Source of the DNA: Synaphobranchus kaupii
Lineage: Eukaryota > Chordata > Actinopteri > Anguilliformes > Synaphobranchidae
Direction of reading: 5' to 3'
Assembly (NCBI GenBank): GCA_029718625.1
Contig: CM056381.1
Coordinates: forward strand, 49,938,608 to 50,002,607
DNA length: 64,000 bases
In this document: positions 1 through 12,000 of the stretch, in pieces
Position numbering within the stretch: the first letter of the stretch is position 1
Layout of the letters: each line of letters begins with the position of its first letter
Translations under genes and position numbers: made by a program
The notes under the pieces: generated by a model
The model's database searches: none
What the model was told of the DNA's origin: nothing
What the model saw: only the letters and a program-made list of their open reading frames with translations

Positions 1-650
1 ACTTTGACCACCTGTTGTGATTTTATTCATTAAAGCAGGCTATTATTGGACAAAGTTCACTGTCGCCATGATTCCTTCCTTTCCCATGTCCTAAATGCAT
101 AAGGGTGATAACCTAGTTAGCCTACTATTTTTCTGTTTTCCTTCAGTAATTGTCCCTATAATTAGGCTATAACACAGTTTTTTCTTTAGGCAACGTGTGC
201 ATTACACACACATTTGAGTATTTTTGTTGTATTCCTTTTTATATAAATTTAAAATAGAAACTTTCCATAATTTGTGGATACTAATCCCTTTGTTGAATAT
301 TGGTAACAATCGCATTCGTTTAGGCTATCGGCTATCATATTTTCCTGTTGTGGTGAAGAAATAGCATGAGCTGTCCAGATTATTGAAATAATTTGATTCA
401 AAACTAGTGTTTCGCTCAACTCCCACGCTCTGGTGGCTATGCAAATAAAGTTTGAACATAATATTTTTTTAATTCAAAATCACTCTTTAATGAATGCGGA
501 GGAGACCATTCATCATTAATTTACAACCTCCCTTAATGCATATCTGTCTGCAAGGTGCAGGTATTAAGAATACACTCTCCATGCTGTATGGTTGGTGTCT
601 GCACTCATCCCCGTTCCCCAGTAGAGGTGCGCAACTTTCTCCCTTTAATT

Positions 651-947
651 ACCCAGATAGCAAGCGAACGTTGAATCGACGTAAATTAAATGCGGAATTC
701 CAACGTGGATTCAACATCAATTTGCTCATCGAAATCACGTTGAAAGCTAATGGAGTGAGTCAGTGATGGCAACAAACATTAAAACTTTTAAATATCATGT
801 AAATATTTAACCTTGATTATTCAATATTTGTCGGTATTCTGACATTGATTCAACGTAGCCTAATCTCGATGAGCAAATTGATGTTGAATCAACGTCGGAA
901 TTCCACATTGAATCTACGTCGATTCAACGTTCGCTTGCTATCTGGGT
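651..947. mobile_element. Palindromic MITE, about 297 bp
   Basis: Near-perfect inverted repeat. The left end starts ACCCAGATAGCAAGCGAACG and the right end is its reverse complement (ending GCTTGCTATCTGGGT). The arms repeat the motif CAACGTTGAATC several times. No coding capacity and no clear target duplication were seen. This architecture fits a nonautonomous DNA transposon; the superfamily is not assignable by eye. It lies upstream of SENP5. Confidence 0.75.
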
Positions 948-1249
948 TTTCTTCATGTTGCACGATAAATCAAGACTAATCGTGAAAAATGTAAGAATAT
1001 TTCATTCAGCAAAAAAAAAAAAGTTAATTACATTTGTTTAATAATGGAAGGGGCTTTTTTATTTTTATAGAATGTCAAAGGTTTGCTAATAGGACACTCA
1101 TTATATACCGTTATATATCATTAGCAAAAGTCAGTTTCGAAAGAAATATCTGTGCTCATTTCACTCACAACCAGTAGTAGGAGACAAAGTTCTTCTAATT
1201 TCAATGAAAGAGGTCGACAGTGGTGGTTTTAAACCGGTAGTGGATGCGT

Positions 1250-1375
1250 GACGTATTTAATGCCCGACACCGACAGTCTGATGGGGATAGTGCTACATGT
1301 GTATTAGCCGGGTTGTCAGGAGTAGGATTGTTCAATCCTGAAAGCACTTCAGTGTCCAGTGATGGTTGGATTTTG
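1250..1375 (+). promoter_or_regulatory. Candidate SENP5 5'UTR exon/promoter region
   Basis: The first SENP5 coding exon begins at a splice acceptor (1720-1721), so at least one noncoding exon must lie upstream. A plausible donor, TTTTG followed by GTAACG, falls at 1375/1376, preceded by a low-repeat stretch with a TGACG motif near 1249. This is only a candidate; no TATA box or transcript evidence is available from the sequence. Confidence 0.25.
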
Positions 1376-1734
1376 GTAACGTTTTGTGTGGTTTACTATG
1401 TAACTTGGTTGTAGACAGTAGAGGAAATTAGGAATATTGCTTGAATTGAAGTTTATTTGGTCAATAAGAAAATCATGATGATGTAGGCTAGGTGATGCGG
1501 TAGCTAAGCACAGTAACGTTAACGTTAGTGTTTTTTTAGTTAACATTCCCAATGTTCTTGTATAGCTACACCGAATGAATATTTGCTTCTTTCAAGCCAT
1601 GTGTTATTTTAAATCGGCTGTATAACGTTAGATATACAGCTAGACAGCCGTGTTTCATATTTATGTGAGCAGAAACGCGTGTTTAGTTGGCTAGCTATAT
1701 TGTTTCATCTCCTCTTTCCAGATCTGGGGTTGTG

Positions 1735-3091
1735 ATGGGCCATTGTAATGTAAAACGACTCCAAAAAGCTGCGGTAATGAGGACCAGTAGTGTCGCCACC
1801 CTTCAGCGCAATCGGTTTCGGTTGCAGGCACGTGGCATGTTATTCTCTAAATACCGGTCTTCTCTGAGGCATATCACGCTTGTGGGTAGCCGGGGCAAAG
1901 GCATCCACACTCACACACATGAGAGAAAATGGACTAACGTTAGGCTAAAGAAATTGTCTGAAACTAGAGCACAGCCTCAGAGGTCTGGTCAAGTTGCAAA
2001 TCACCAGGGTGCCGTGATGGTAAAGGATGACATGAGAGAAGTCCTGTCTCCTGACTGCCCACTAAATACACATAACCCAGAGGAGATTAATTCATCAGAT
2101 ATGTCTGCAGCCATCCCAGAGTGTCCAATTGTATTGTCTGAGGAGTTTGCAGTAGATGCTCCACCCCTGGAGCTGTCCAGCCTCCCCTTTTCCTTGAACG
2201 TCATTGGCCAGACAGGGGACAGTGGTCACCAAAGCTGTGCTTTACCAGAGGAAGTGGGTCAGAGGAAGCAGATGGCAGACTGCAGAGGTGTCAAACGGTC
2301 TCTGTCAAAGAAGAGCTCAAGGTTAGCCAGCAAGGACAGAAGGAGAGCTCTGCCTCTGTTGAAGTGGCACAGGAGATTGTCAAGATTTGACTTCCAGTTC
2401 TGGTGCAGAATCAGGAGCTCTTGGTTTGGCAGCTGCAGGAAGGGGAGAAAATCCAGAAAAATCCCCAACATTGCAACCCCTAGAGCCCACTCCCAGGAAG
2501 CAAAGATGCTCCCCTACCTGTCCAGCCCAAACACAGAGTCCAAGGATGTGATCAGGGAAGATAATGGCAATGATCTGCAGAAACGTGGGAAGAGCAAGCG
2601 TGTGTCAGAAGTGGATGGGTCACAGCCAGCGGAGGGAACTTTGGCGCAAGACCACTCTTTCCCCAAAGTGTGGTCGTCAGGGCAGAAGGCTGTCTGTGGT
2701 TGTGCCAGAGGAAATAAGCGCACCCTTGAGTCCTGTGATGGCAGTGGCCTAAAAACTGGACTGCAGCTGGACAAACCTGAGGGGCCGGAAATGTCAAGGG
2801 TGGGCCAGAGTCACAGTTCTTGGATTAGGGGACTGGAAAGCAACAAGCAAACTCTACTAACCAGCAGCCCTGTAGCAGGCGATGGTGAAGGCAAGGAGGC
2901 AGCGTTACCAGTGCCCTGCCTGGTCCAGGGCAGTGGACCCCTCCGGGACCACCATTACTGCAGGATCATAGTAGGGGACCCCAACGCTGTTACACACAGC
3001 AAGAACCTACACACTATGGAGGTGGTGGCCCCTGACGGCCGGTTTCTACCCAAAGAGGTCACCAATGAAGCAATAAGCGAACTCGTTCATG
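1735..3091 (+). CDS. SENP5: SENP5 coding exon 1 (N-terminal regulatory region)
   Basis: Large exon encoding residues 1-452 plus one base. Acceptor CCTCTTTCCAG ends at 1721; donor G|GTAGAT at 3091/3092. The open frame extends upstream to an ATG at 1687, but that ATG lies in the intron before the acceptor. The product is rich in Arg/Lys/Ser and contains a Trp/Phe/Arg cluster ([17 protein letters not shown], near residue 215) that resembles an aromatic-basic patch in the human N-terminus. Homology elsewhere is weak, as expected for this family. Confidence 0.85.
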
Positions 3092-6000
3092 GTAGATGTT
3101 TTCTATTTAACATTTTCCCAGAGGAATACAAACCATAGTCTTTGAACATCCTTGAAAATATGTGTCCAGCAAAGTCATGAAAATGATCTTATTCAATTTA
3201 ATTCATAATGGCAATTATTCATATAAATTGGGACAATTAAAAAAAATGGCATATTTTTGTTAACTAGCATGACATCAACCACTATCAATATTGGCAAAAA
3301 TGTGCATGTTGATGGCCAACCAGGTTGTGTTGTATTGTAAAAGGTAATGTGGCTGGTAAAATGTTGAAAATGGTTAATTTCATGCCCTGGTTGGTAGTAC
3401 TAACAAATTTGACTGCTTTGTTCATTAATTCTGCTACTGAGTAGTCATGGCTAGGGTTGCCAAGGGAGGGAATTTTCAGGTAACATTTTTGCTCTCCCCA
3501 TTTCTTTGGAAAATTACCACACACTGTAATTTCGGGAATTGTCAATCTCATACTTAAAGCTAATAAAACACAAAAAGTTGAAGAAAACAAAAAAACAAAC
3601 AAAATGTTCTGAACAGGCCCAGGTCTTTTCTGGAGAGCAGGTTGCTGCAGTATGGTCCATCACTGCCATTGCACAGCACATTAAACCTAGATCAGGGGAA
3701 AGTTTTTGGAAGTTTGGCAAAAATGTCAAAATTCCTAATAGGCCCATCTAATTTGCTTCTTAGATGGAATTAAATGACTAAAGTATACTTTTGCATTTAT
3801 GTTTCCTTATTTGATACATTTTTGGTTGAACAAACTGCATTTGAAAAAAAAAAGTACAAATAAATGTGTTCACATTGTGGTAAACCAAAGTCATGTTTGT
3901 TGACATTCCTACAATTTATGAAAAACCAGTATAAATTCCCAAAACGACCTAAAAATTTCCAAAATGACTTCCTCCTTCCTCAAAAAGGGACATTTTCGCA
4001 GAACTTTACAACCCTAGTCATGGCTCGCTGAAGAGTGAGTGAAGTGTATGTCTTTGTGAACACAAAATACTTGAAAATATATCTACAAAAAATTCTTAAA
4101 ACCTACATTTATCCTTAAAATGTAATTGAGAAGTAATGGAAAAAAGTCCCTTTTAAACATGTGAATTTAAGAAAAAAAAAGTTATTTGTAATCTTTTGTC
4201 TGCTCTGTGTTTTTCTGTCTTTTCACAGAGTTTCTTAAGTATTTTTATGGGAAACATGGCAGCTTTATACCCTTGAGTAAGAGTGACATATTGAAGCACC
4301 TTAAAAATAAGCTCAACACAGACCTCAAGAACAGGCAAGTTGGTCTTGTAGGGTGCTGTAATTGTGTAATGGCTCCCTCTAGATCTAAAGTGGCTAGGCT
4401 GTTGAAATTATTTAAGTACTTTATTCACAAGTTTTAGATATTTCAGATATTACACGTGACAATCTGGCCAAGCCATTTAATCATGCTTTCTTTTTTCCTG
4501 TTTTTTTCCTCTTCTGTATCAGAAAGTCTTTAATCTATACAGAATTGACTAAATACCAAGCTGTTTTAGCCAGTGCTCCAATGCACTGTTTCAAAGTGGT
4601 CTACAACAAGCACACATTGACTCTGGAGGACCTTTCTACACTGGACAACCAGAACTGGGTCAATGATCAGGTTGACTTTCAAGTGGCATCTACACACCCC
4701 TAATAAAATAAAATAAAATAAATATTCACAGGATCTCATAACTAAATGTCTGTCCATCTGTATATTGCTTAAAGTAAGGTTTAATATTTCTTCATGTTTT
4801 TATTTGCACTTAATACAAGTTAACTACGCTAAGAAACCATAGAAATATGAAGAATGATGTGAATGACATACTAGCAGTTTTTTAAAAAGATGTCCTAATA
4901 AATTTCTGTTTTATGACTCTTTAGGTGATAAATATGTATGGAGAATTAATCACGGAGGCTGTCAACCACGAGGTAAGTCTATTGACCATATAGTTCTACA
5001 TACCTTTTCAAACTGGCGGCAACAAAATGTATTTTCCAGTTACTGTACCACATTATCTGCAATGTCACAATAGGGAAAACGCATTGAGTCGTCGTGAGAT
5101 TTCATTTGAACGTGTCAGTTTGTCTTGGACATGGCTGTACCATCTGCATGTGAACGTGTACTCTGCTTTCTGGGAGAAAGAAAAGTGATGGTCATTGATG
5201 CAGTGTTCAGCCATCAGTGACAGCTCCTGTGGCATTTGTCTGGCTAGTTGGTATAATGTTATTGATGATACCAACTCATCCAGCTGTTTTTATATGTTAG
5301 GATTTCAGAAATGCAGTTCCATATTTGAACATGCGTCAGACTACATCTTAATAAGGGGTGCGTCACAATAAATGGATTCACTCTAAAAATGGCTCATGGG
5401 AACAGAAACTGGTCACTCAGGAGTTCCATTGTTCCTATGTTTCCTGCCAGTGGGTGTAGTTTTGAGAAATAGCAGCTGAGTGTGTCTGCATTCTTCTACA
5501 GGTCCATTTCTTCAACAGTTTCTTTCATAGACAGCTGGTAACCAAAGGGTACGAAGGCGTCAAGAGATGGACCAAAAAGGTAAGGTCTTGGAAGGTCGTC
5601 TCTCATATCGCAGAACAAAGAGCTAGATTGATGGAGTTAGGTGAGGTGCAGACCGGTTTCAAATACATAATGGAAATACTTTAACTGTTTAGATGCTGGC
5701 GAAAGACAATGCTGAAGAGTAGTGAGAATCCATGAAAAACAGAAGAATGTTCAACAAACCGTGTAATTAATGAAAACGTACTGTGCACTCACATAAAAAA
5801 TTCATTTTTTTATAAATATTGGTGAAATTGTAAGTTCTCTGCTGGAACATTTCCAGTATTTAAAGAGTAAGTATTTCAAATAATTATTTGACCCAGGTCT
5901 GTTGAGGTGTTCATAAAGATGGTATATAGTTTCAGCAATTAAAAAACAAATCACAATAGGTTGAGTATTCATGTCAAGATATATCATGTCTGTGTCGAGA

Positions 6001-9000
6001 TATAAAGTATGGTGTCTTGCTACATATACACTGCCCGGCCAAAAAAAAAGTCGCCATTGCACCCGTCATGCATAGTGCCCACTGTACAAGCCTCTGGAGG
6101 CAGTGTTATGATCTGGGGTTGCTTCAGTTGGTCAGGTCTAGGCTCAGCAACATTATGGAGCAATAAAATGAAGTCAGCGAAGTACCTGAATGTACTGAAT
6201 GACCAGGTTATCCCATCAATGGGCATATGCCAGGATGACAATGCCAAGATTCATCGGGCTCAAATTATGAAAGAGTGGTTCAGGGAGCATGAGGAATCAT
6301 TTTCACACATGAATTAGCCACCAGATTCCTGACCTTAACCCCATTGAAAGTCTTTGGGATGTGCTGGAGAACACTTTACGGAGTGGTTCGACTCTCCCGC
6401 CGTCAATACAAGATCTCAGCCAAAAACTTATGCTACTCTGGATGGAAATAAATGTTGTGACATTGCATAAGGTTGTCGAAACAATGCCACAACAAATGCG
6501 CGCCTTAATCAAAGCTAAAGGCGGTCCAACGAAATATTAGAGTGTGTGACTTTTTTTTTGGCCGGGCAGTGTATATATAAAGCTGGTGTCTTTGGAGTTT
6601 GTGGTTGGGAACATTTTTAAGGCCATTTTTATTTTGTGTCCTGTCTATTTCATGTTTGAATAATTTTGGATTTGCAGGTGGAACTCTTCACCAAAAAACT
6701 GCTGCTGATTCCCATCCACCTAGAGATACACTGGTCTCTGATCACTGTGGACATTGCCACTCAGAATATCCATTTCTACGACTCTCAAGGCATTATGTTC
6801 AGGCATGCTATTGAGGTAACTGACAAAGCCTCTCCCAAACCACAGGAACATAGTATATTTCTTCATAACATTTCTTCATATCATTCAAGTTGGAGTAATC
6901 ATTAAACCTCAAATTATGTTCACATTTTATGATGCCTTCTATGTTTGTGGTCAAATTGAAAAAGTAAACTAAATTATTGCAATAGAAAAACTTTGACAAT
7001 TTTTGTGTCACCTTTTGTGTCTCCCAATTGACTAGCCTTATCCCTAAACATTAAAAATCTCTGATGAACATTTTAGAGCCTGCAAGGGTTATTTCTCCGG
7101 ACTCATTTTCCTATAGAACTCTATGGGGAAAAAAGTCAGGAGAAACAACCCTTAAAGTGATCCATCCACATCTACTCCATATCTGGCAACAGAGTGATGG
7201 TTTGGGGCTCGTTTGATAGCTCAGACCCTTGATAACTTACAGCCATTTAGCCAGCCATGTGTTCCATACTGTACCAGTGTAATTTACAGCTGAATCTAGT
7301 CTCACCCCCCAATTTCCATAGAGATCCATTCAAATGCAGAGAGGTTATAGTATCGCTTGTAACAGTACCTGAAAATAAGATATCGACAGTTTTTTGATGT
7401 TGATGGTCACAGACTTCAGGAAGTAACAGCATCTAAAGGATATGCGACCAAATATGAAATATGATACTTTAAAAATACGTTAAAGCAAAGGGTATGAATA
7501 CCTATGTAAATGAGAAATTTTATTTTTTTATTTTTAATAAATTTGCAAAAATCTCAAAAAAACTTTTTTCACATTGTCATTATGGGGTGTTGTGTGTAGA
7601 ATTTTGAGGGAAAAAATTTATTTAATCAATTTTGGAATAAGGCTGTAACAGAACAAAATGTGGAAAAAGTGAAGCGCTGTGAATACTTTCCGGATGCACT
7701 GTACATGGGAAAGTGACACCAGAGATAAAAACTAAAAAAGGTTGTATGTTTTCTTACATTTTATACAGCTACCCCACAAATGACTCCACACAACACCTTT
7801 GTATACAAAGTTGGTACAGGACTTATCGCATTATGTTTATTGTGTGTTTACTATTTAATCCCAACAAATTAGGAAAAATCATGTACAAGTCCAAAAGTAT
7901 TTGGACAGTGACATGTTTTTTGTTGTTTTGGCTCTGTGCACCAGCACATTGTATTTGAAATGGATTCTATGGATGATGGATGATGGATGATGAGAAACAC
8001 GGTGGCCAGACAATATCACACTGCGTTACCATGATTTTTGATTTCAAGTTGCAACACTTTAGCGCCACAGCCTACTAAAACCCGCACACAGAACCAGCCA
8101 CAATCATTTCTTTACTCTCAAAATGTTTTCCCATTGCTCTTACTCATAAAATTCAAGTTTACATGTTCATAAAAAGTGGACCTTTATAGAACAGTGTGGT
8201 ATTGTGTGTGATTTTGTTTTGTTTTTCATCGTTATTCCTGCAAAAATGCCTGTAGTTTCTGGTTTTCGTTTCCATTTTTGTTTTCAAGCCCTGATAGTTC
8301 TGCTTTCATGTTGCCCTGTCGAAGTTGGTGGTTGTCTTAAAAGATGGGTGAATGTGTTCTGAACCGGCAATTTACAGGTTTTCTTCCTCTCACCCTTTCC
8401 ACAGAACATCTTAAAGTACATTATGGCTGAAGCGAAAGAAAAGGAGCACACAGTTTATCAGAAAGGCTGGAAGATGATCATTAACAAGGTACAATAAGGT
8501 GCACTGTGATATGCTTAAAGTCACTCTTCACAAGTGGTCATTCCGACCAATACCTAATTCAAAGATGTTGTGAGTGAGGTGTGGCTGCACAAATCAGCTC
8601 ATTGCGTATTGGGTTTACGATGTAGCTAACCATGAAGAATTTTGTAAATGTTTACAATTTTACATAAAATGGTTAAATGTTTGATGTATTATTTATGTAT
8701 TTGACACATGTTGTGTGTTTGTTTATTTATTTGTTTGTTTGACCAGTTTTAATGTTGTCTTTAATTTGACTTCACTGTGAAGCCCTGGACTCATTTGTTA
8801 AATGTCCTGTGGCACTTTTCCCTGTTTTTGAGTTTCTATTTTGAAGACCCCTCCACTCAAAAAGGTGTTTTTAATGGTTAACTCCTCTTGGAGGCATGAC
8901 TTTAACTATACAGATTGATTTCCGTGCCGAACTTGTCAGTACAGTGCTGTCTTCATATTCTTCCATTGAAGAGGGAGCGCTTCTCCGTACTTCTCTAAAA

Positions 9001-12000
9001 TCTCAGTTCGTAAAGTGCACGTATGAGCAAAGTTTGACGTTACATATTTGTTGAACCTATCATGGTCCACTATGCAAACATATGCAAATTACAGGAGAAA
9101 GTGATGTGGTAAACTGAACCAGAGCACAAAAAGCTGACTAGTTAGTGACATTGTTCTGACAGGTTGTGTGTTAAACATGGCAGACTGCGCAGTTTTAGAA
9201 CTTCGTTCCATTATTTACCAAAGGAGCCCATTCTAAAACAAATTTTTTATTTTTTATTTATGAAAATCGTGTGGATGTGCCTGATAGCATAGAGGGAATC
9301 CGTGTTTGTAGCGCACATTACTGTTTCTATTACCTCAAGCAAAAGTTTTGAGTCTGGATGCCCTGCCAGCCATATATCCTGGAACCACAGATGTCGGTAC
9401 GCTCGGCAAGGCGCAGATAACGTCAGTAGAGCTTTATTGTGGCAGCTAACAGACATCAGACATACTATCAATAGCTTAGCAAAATGATTATTGTTACATA
9501 AGTCACTTGCGGCTCAGATATTGAAATCAATCCATGTATGACTAATGCTACCTTACCTTAGTTGTCAGTTGCAAGCTGATATTAAACGCAAATTGAGAAC
9601 TAAACTTACCATTCAGATACATGAACAAGTCTCAGATTTTGGAGAACAGTAGGCTCTTCTTCGGACTCTGAGGCTCAAAGATGTAGGGCTGTGACATTAT
9701 TTCTGCAATGTTGCCTCTTGTTGCCATTATGGAATGAAGAGCAGTGTTATTTAGCCAGCCTACATGAGGGAAAGGTTTGAGGGCATGGGGGCGTTGCCAA
9801 TTCGCATATTCATAGATTCTGGCATTCTCAGTGAGGATAAAGGTGTATAGATGCTACTAAGCATTTTCAGTAGTTTAGCATTTTTTGGTGGAAAAACCAT
9901 ATTCAAAAATTATAATTCAATATAGAATATTTTTAAGGGCTTAAAATGTGGCAACATATGTTGTGAATATGTAGTTGTATTTTATGAAAAAAGTTTATAA
10001 ATCAATGAATAAGACATTGAACAACGTTGGCAAATATGCATTTCTAACGTGGGAATATCTTGGCTATGTATTGTGCATCTCAACAAAAAACATTGCCAAT
10101 GTAAAAAAAAAAAAGCCAAGTTACTCACGCATAGGCTGTGTCTGAATCGGAGCCCTATCTACTGCGTCTCGTGTACAGTGTACTGGCAGATGTGTGCTGT
10201 TTAATGTGTTTAGTACACGACATGCAGTATGCAAAACAATTTGCTCCATACTATTTTCCAGTCGTACTGTGGAAGTGTCGTAAGACATCCCATCCTTGCG
10301 CTGCCATGTCACGTGTTGTTTTTGTTGTTATTGAAGGAAAACGTCAGCGAAGCGGCACCTCAGTGGCGACAAAAATGTTTGCATACTTCTTGAAAAGTGT
10401 GCTCCCGAATATACTCAGCGAAAACCAGAAGTAAGTAGATCATACGGGGGTTTTAACCCCTTCGCGCAGATGCTTAGTGGCAAAGACGCCGGTGCCAAAA
10501 TTTTGCTTAACTCAGACATTCATTGCGCCTGCAACCAAACTATGAGTGGAAACGACAAACTCCGTGATTTATCTTTATTAGTACACGATTCGTGACAACT
10601 AATAAAGATACGGCAACGGCGGTGTAGTATAATGGTTAAGGAACTGGGCTTGTAACCGAAAGAGTGCAGGTTCGATTCCCAGGTAGGACACTGCCATTGT
10701 ACCATGGAGCAAGGTACTTAAAGGGTAATGACCGTTAACGGCATCCCTGGTAGTCCCAGTTGTCAGGCTCCCCATTCACTCCCATTCATTTTCGGGACCT
10801 CACCAAAATGTATCGTTTTAAAGCACACACTAACTACAGCGGATAATACATCGATAAAAGACAACACAGCGGTGAAGGCAAAAGCCTTCGTTATTTTAAC
10901 TCAGTGAAGAATCCTTGCGTACAATAAAGTTGACGTCAATTCACAAACTGTAGTAGGCGACCGTTAGTTGTAGGTTTACGTCATAATAAAACTAGAAATC
11001 AAACTAAGGCTTGTTGTATTTCTACGCAGTAGCATATCCGAAAATAGTTCCACTATTATAGCTAATTTAAACGTGACAACATCTTATAAGCTCAAACATC
11101 TTTATGCTCAATAAATTATATTTTATTAAACCCATGATCGTCGGTCTGATTATTATTTGGATAAATGTTTGTGCCTACCACCTTAACCCCTTTGCGCAGA
11201 TGCCAAATTTGGTCAAATTTTTACTACATTTAAAGAAAATTTTGCCTACTTAACGACTTTCTCATCCCATCTACTCAACAAGCCTACTTAATAGTATGGA
11301 AGGGTGCTGATTCGGACACAGCCATAGCCTACAAAGCACTGTCTGTAAGTCATTAATTCTAACTTGAAAAAAACTAGGCCTGCCTTTAAAAGTATCGACA
11401 TGAAAATGTGGCCAAGTTACAACTAACAATATTGCCTATCGTAGCCCACACTAATTAAACTAGCTCTATTCCAAAGCAATGCTACCCAATCTTTTAAAAA
11501 TTACTTAATGTAACTTGGCCCTGTGTTTTTTTCAGTTTTTGCAAGTTGGAATTAATGACTTACTGACAGTGTTTTATAGGCTAATGTGTGAGTAACTTGG
11601 CTTTTTTATGTTGGAAACATTTTTTGTTGAGAATTTATTTTTGTAGTGTGTTTGCTAACTGATAATGCATATGAAGATGACATAGAGAGAGACATGCATA
11701 GGCTACAGAATACATGCAGACACGCATGCATTCTAGCTGAAAGGAAGACTAATAACAACAGAAATGCAGCGGTCATTGTCAGTGATAAAATCAATAAAAT
11801 CCATATGACTCCTTCCTGGCTTTTCATAAACACATGGTGATATGTGAATATCAAAAACAAATGCACATAGCTATATTAGCCTACTGTAGCCTACCAGCTA
11901 AAGTGAATGATTATCATAGATCCCACATATGGCAGTGCTGGCTAGCCAGTGACACAAATAGTTTAATTACAGAGCTGAATGAAATGGCAGGCAGTTAGCC

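Larger units (their letters stand above)
10070..11640. mobile_element. Outer palindromic element interrupted by a second transposon
   Basis: The left part (about 10075-10133) contains CAACAAAAAACATTGCCAAT and GCCAAGTTACTCACGCATAG. The right part (11327-11640) carries their reverse complements (GTGTGAGTAACTTGGC, TTTTTTGTTGAGAA) plus a second inverted pair around GTAAGTCATTAATTC. Removing 10134-11323 restores a continuous palindrome of about 380 bp, so this is an older MITE into which another element inserted. Outer limits are approximate. Confidence 0.6.

Noticed and set aside
1687..1734. Upstream ATG extending SENP5 by 16 residues
   Set aside because: A good acceptor (CCTCTTTCCAG) lies between this ATG and 1735, so the extension is intronic.
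10618..10690. tRNA gene
   Set aside because: A and B boxes are present but the acceptor stem does not close and the sequence continues into a teleost SINE body.
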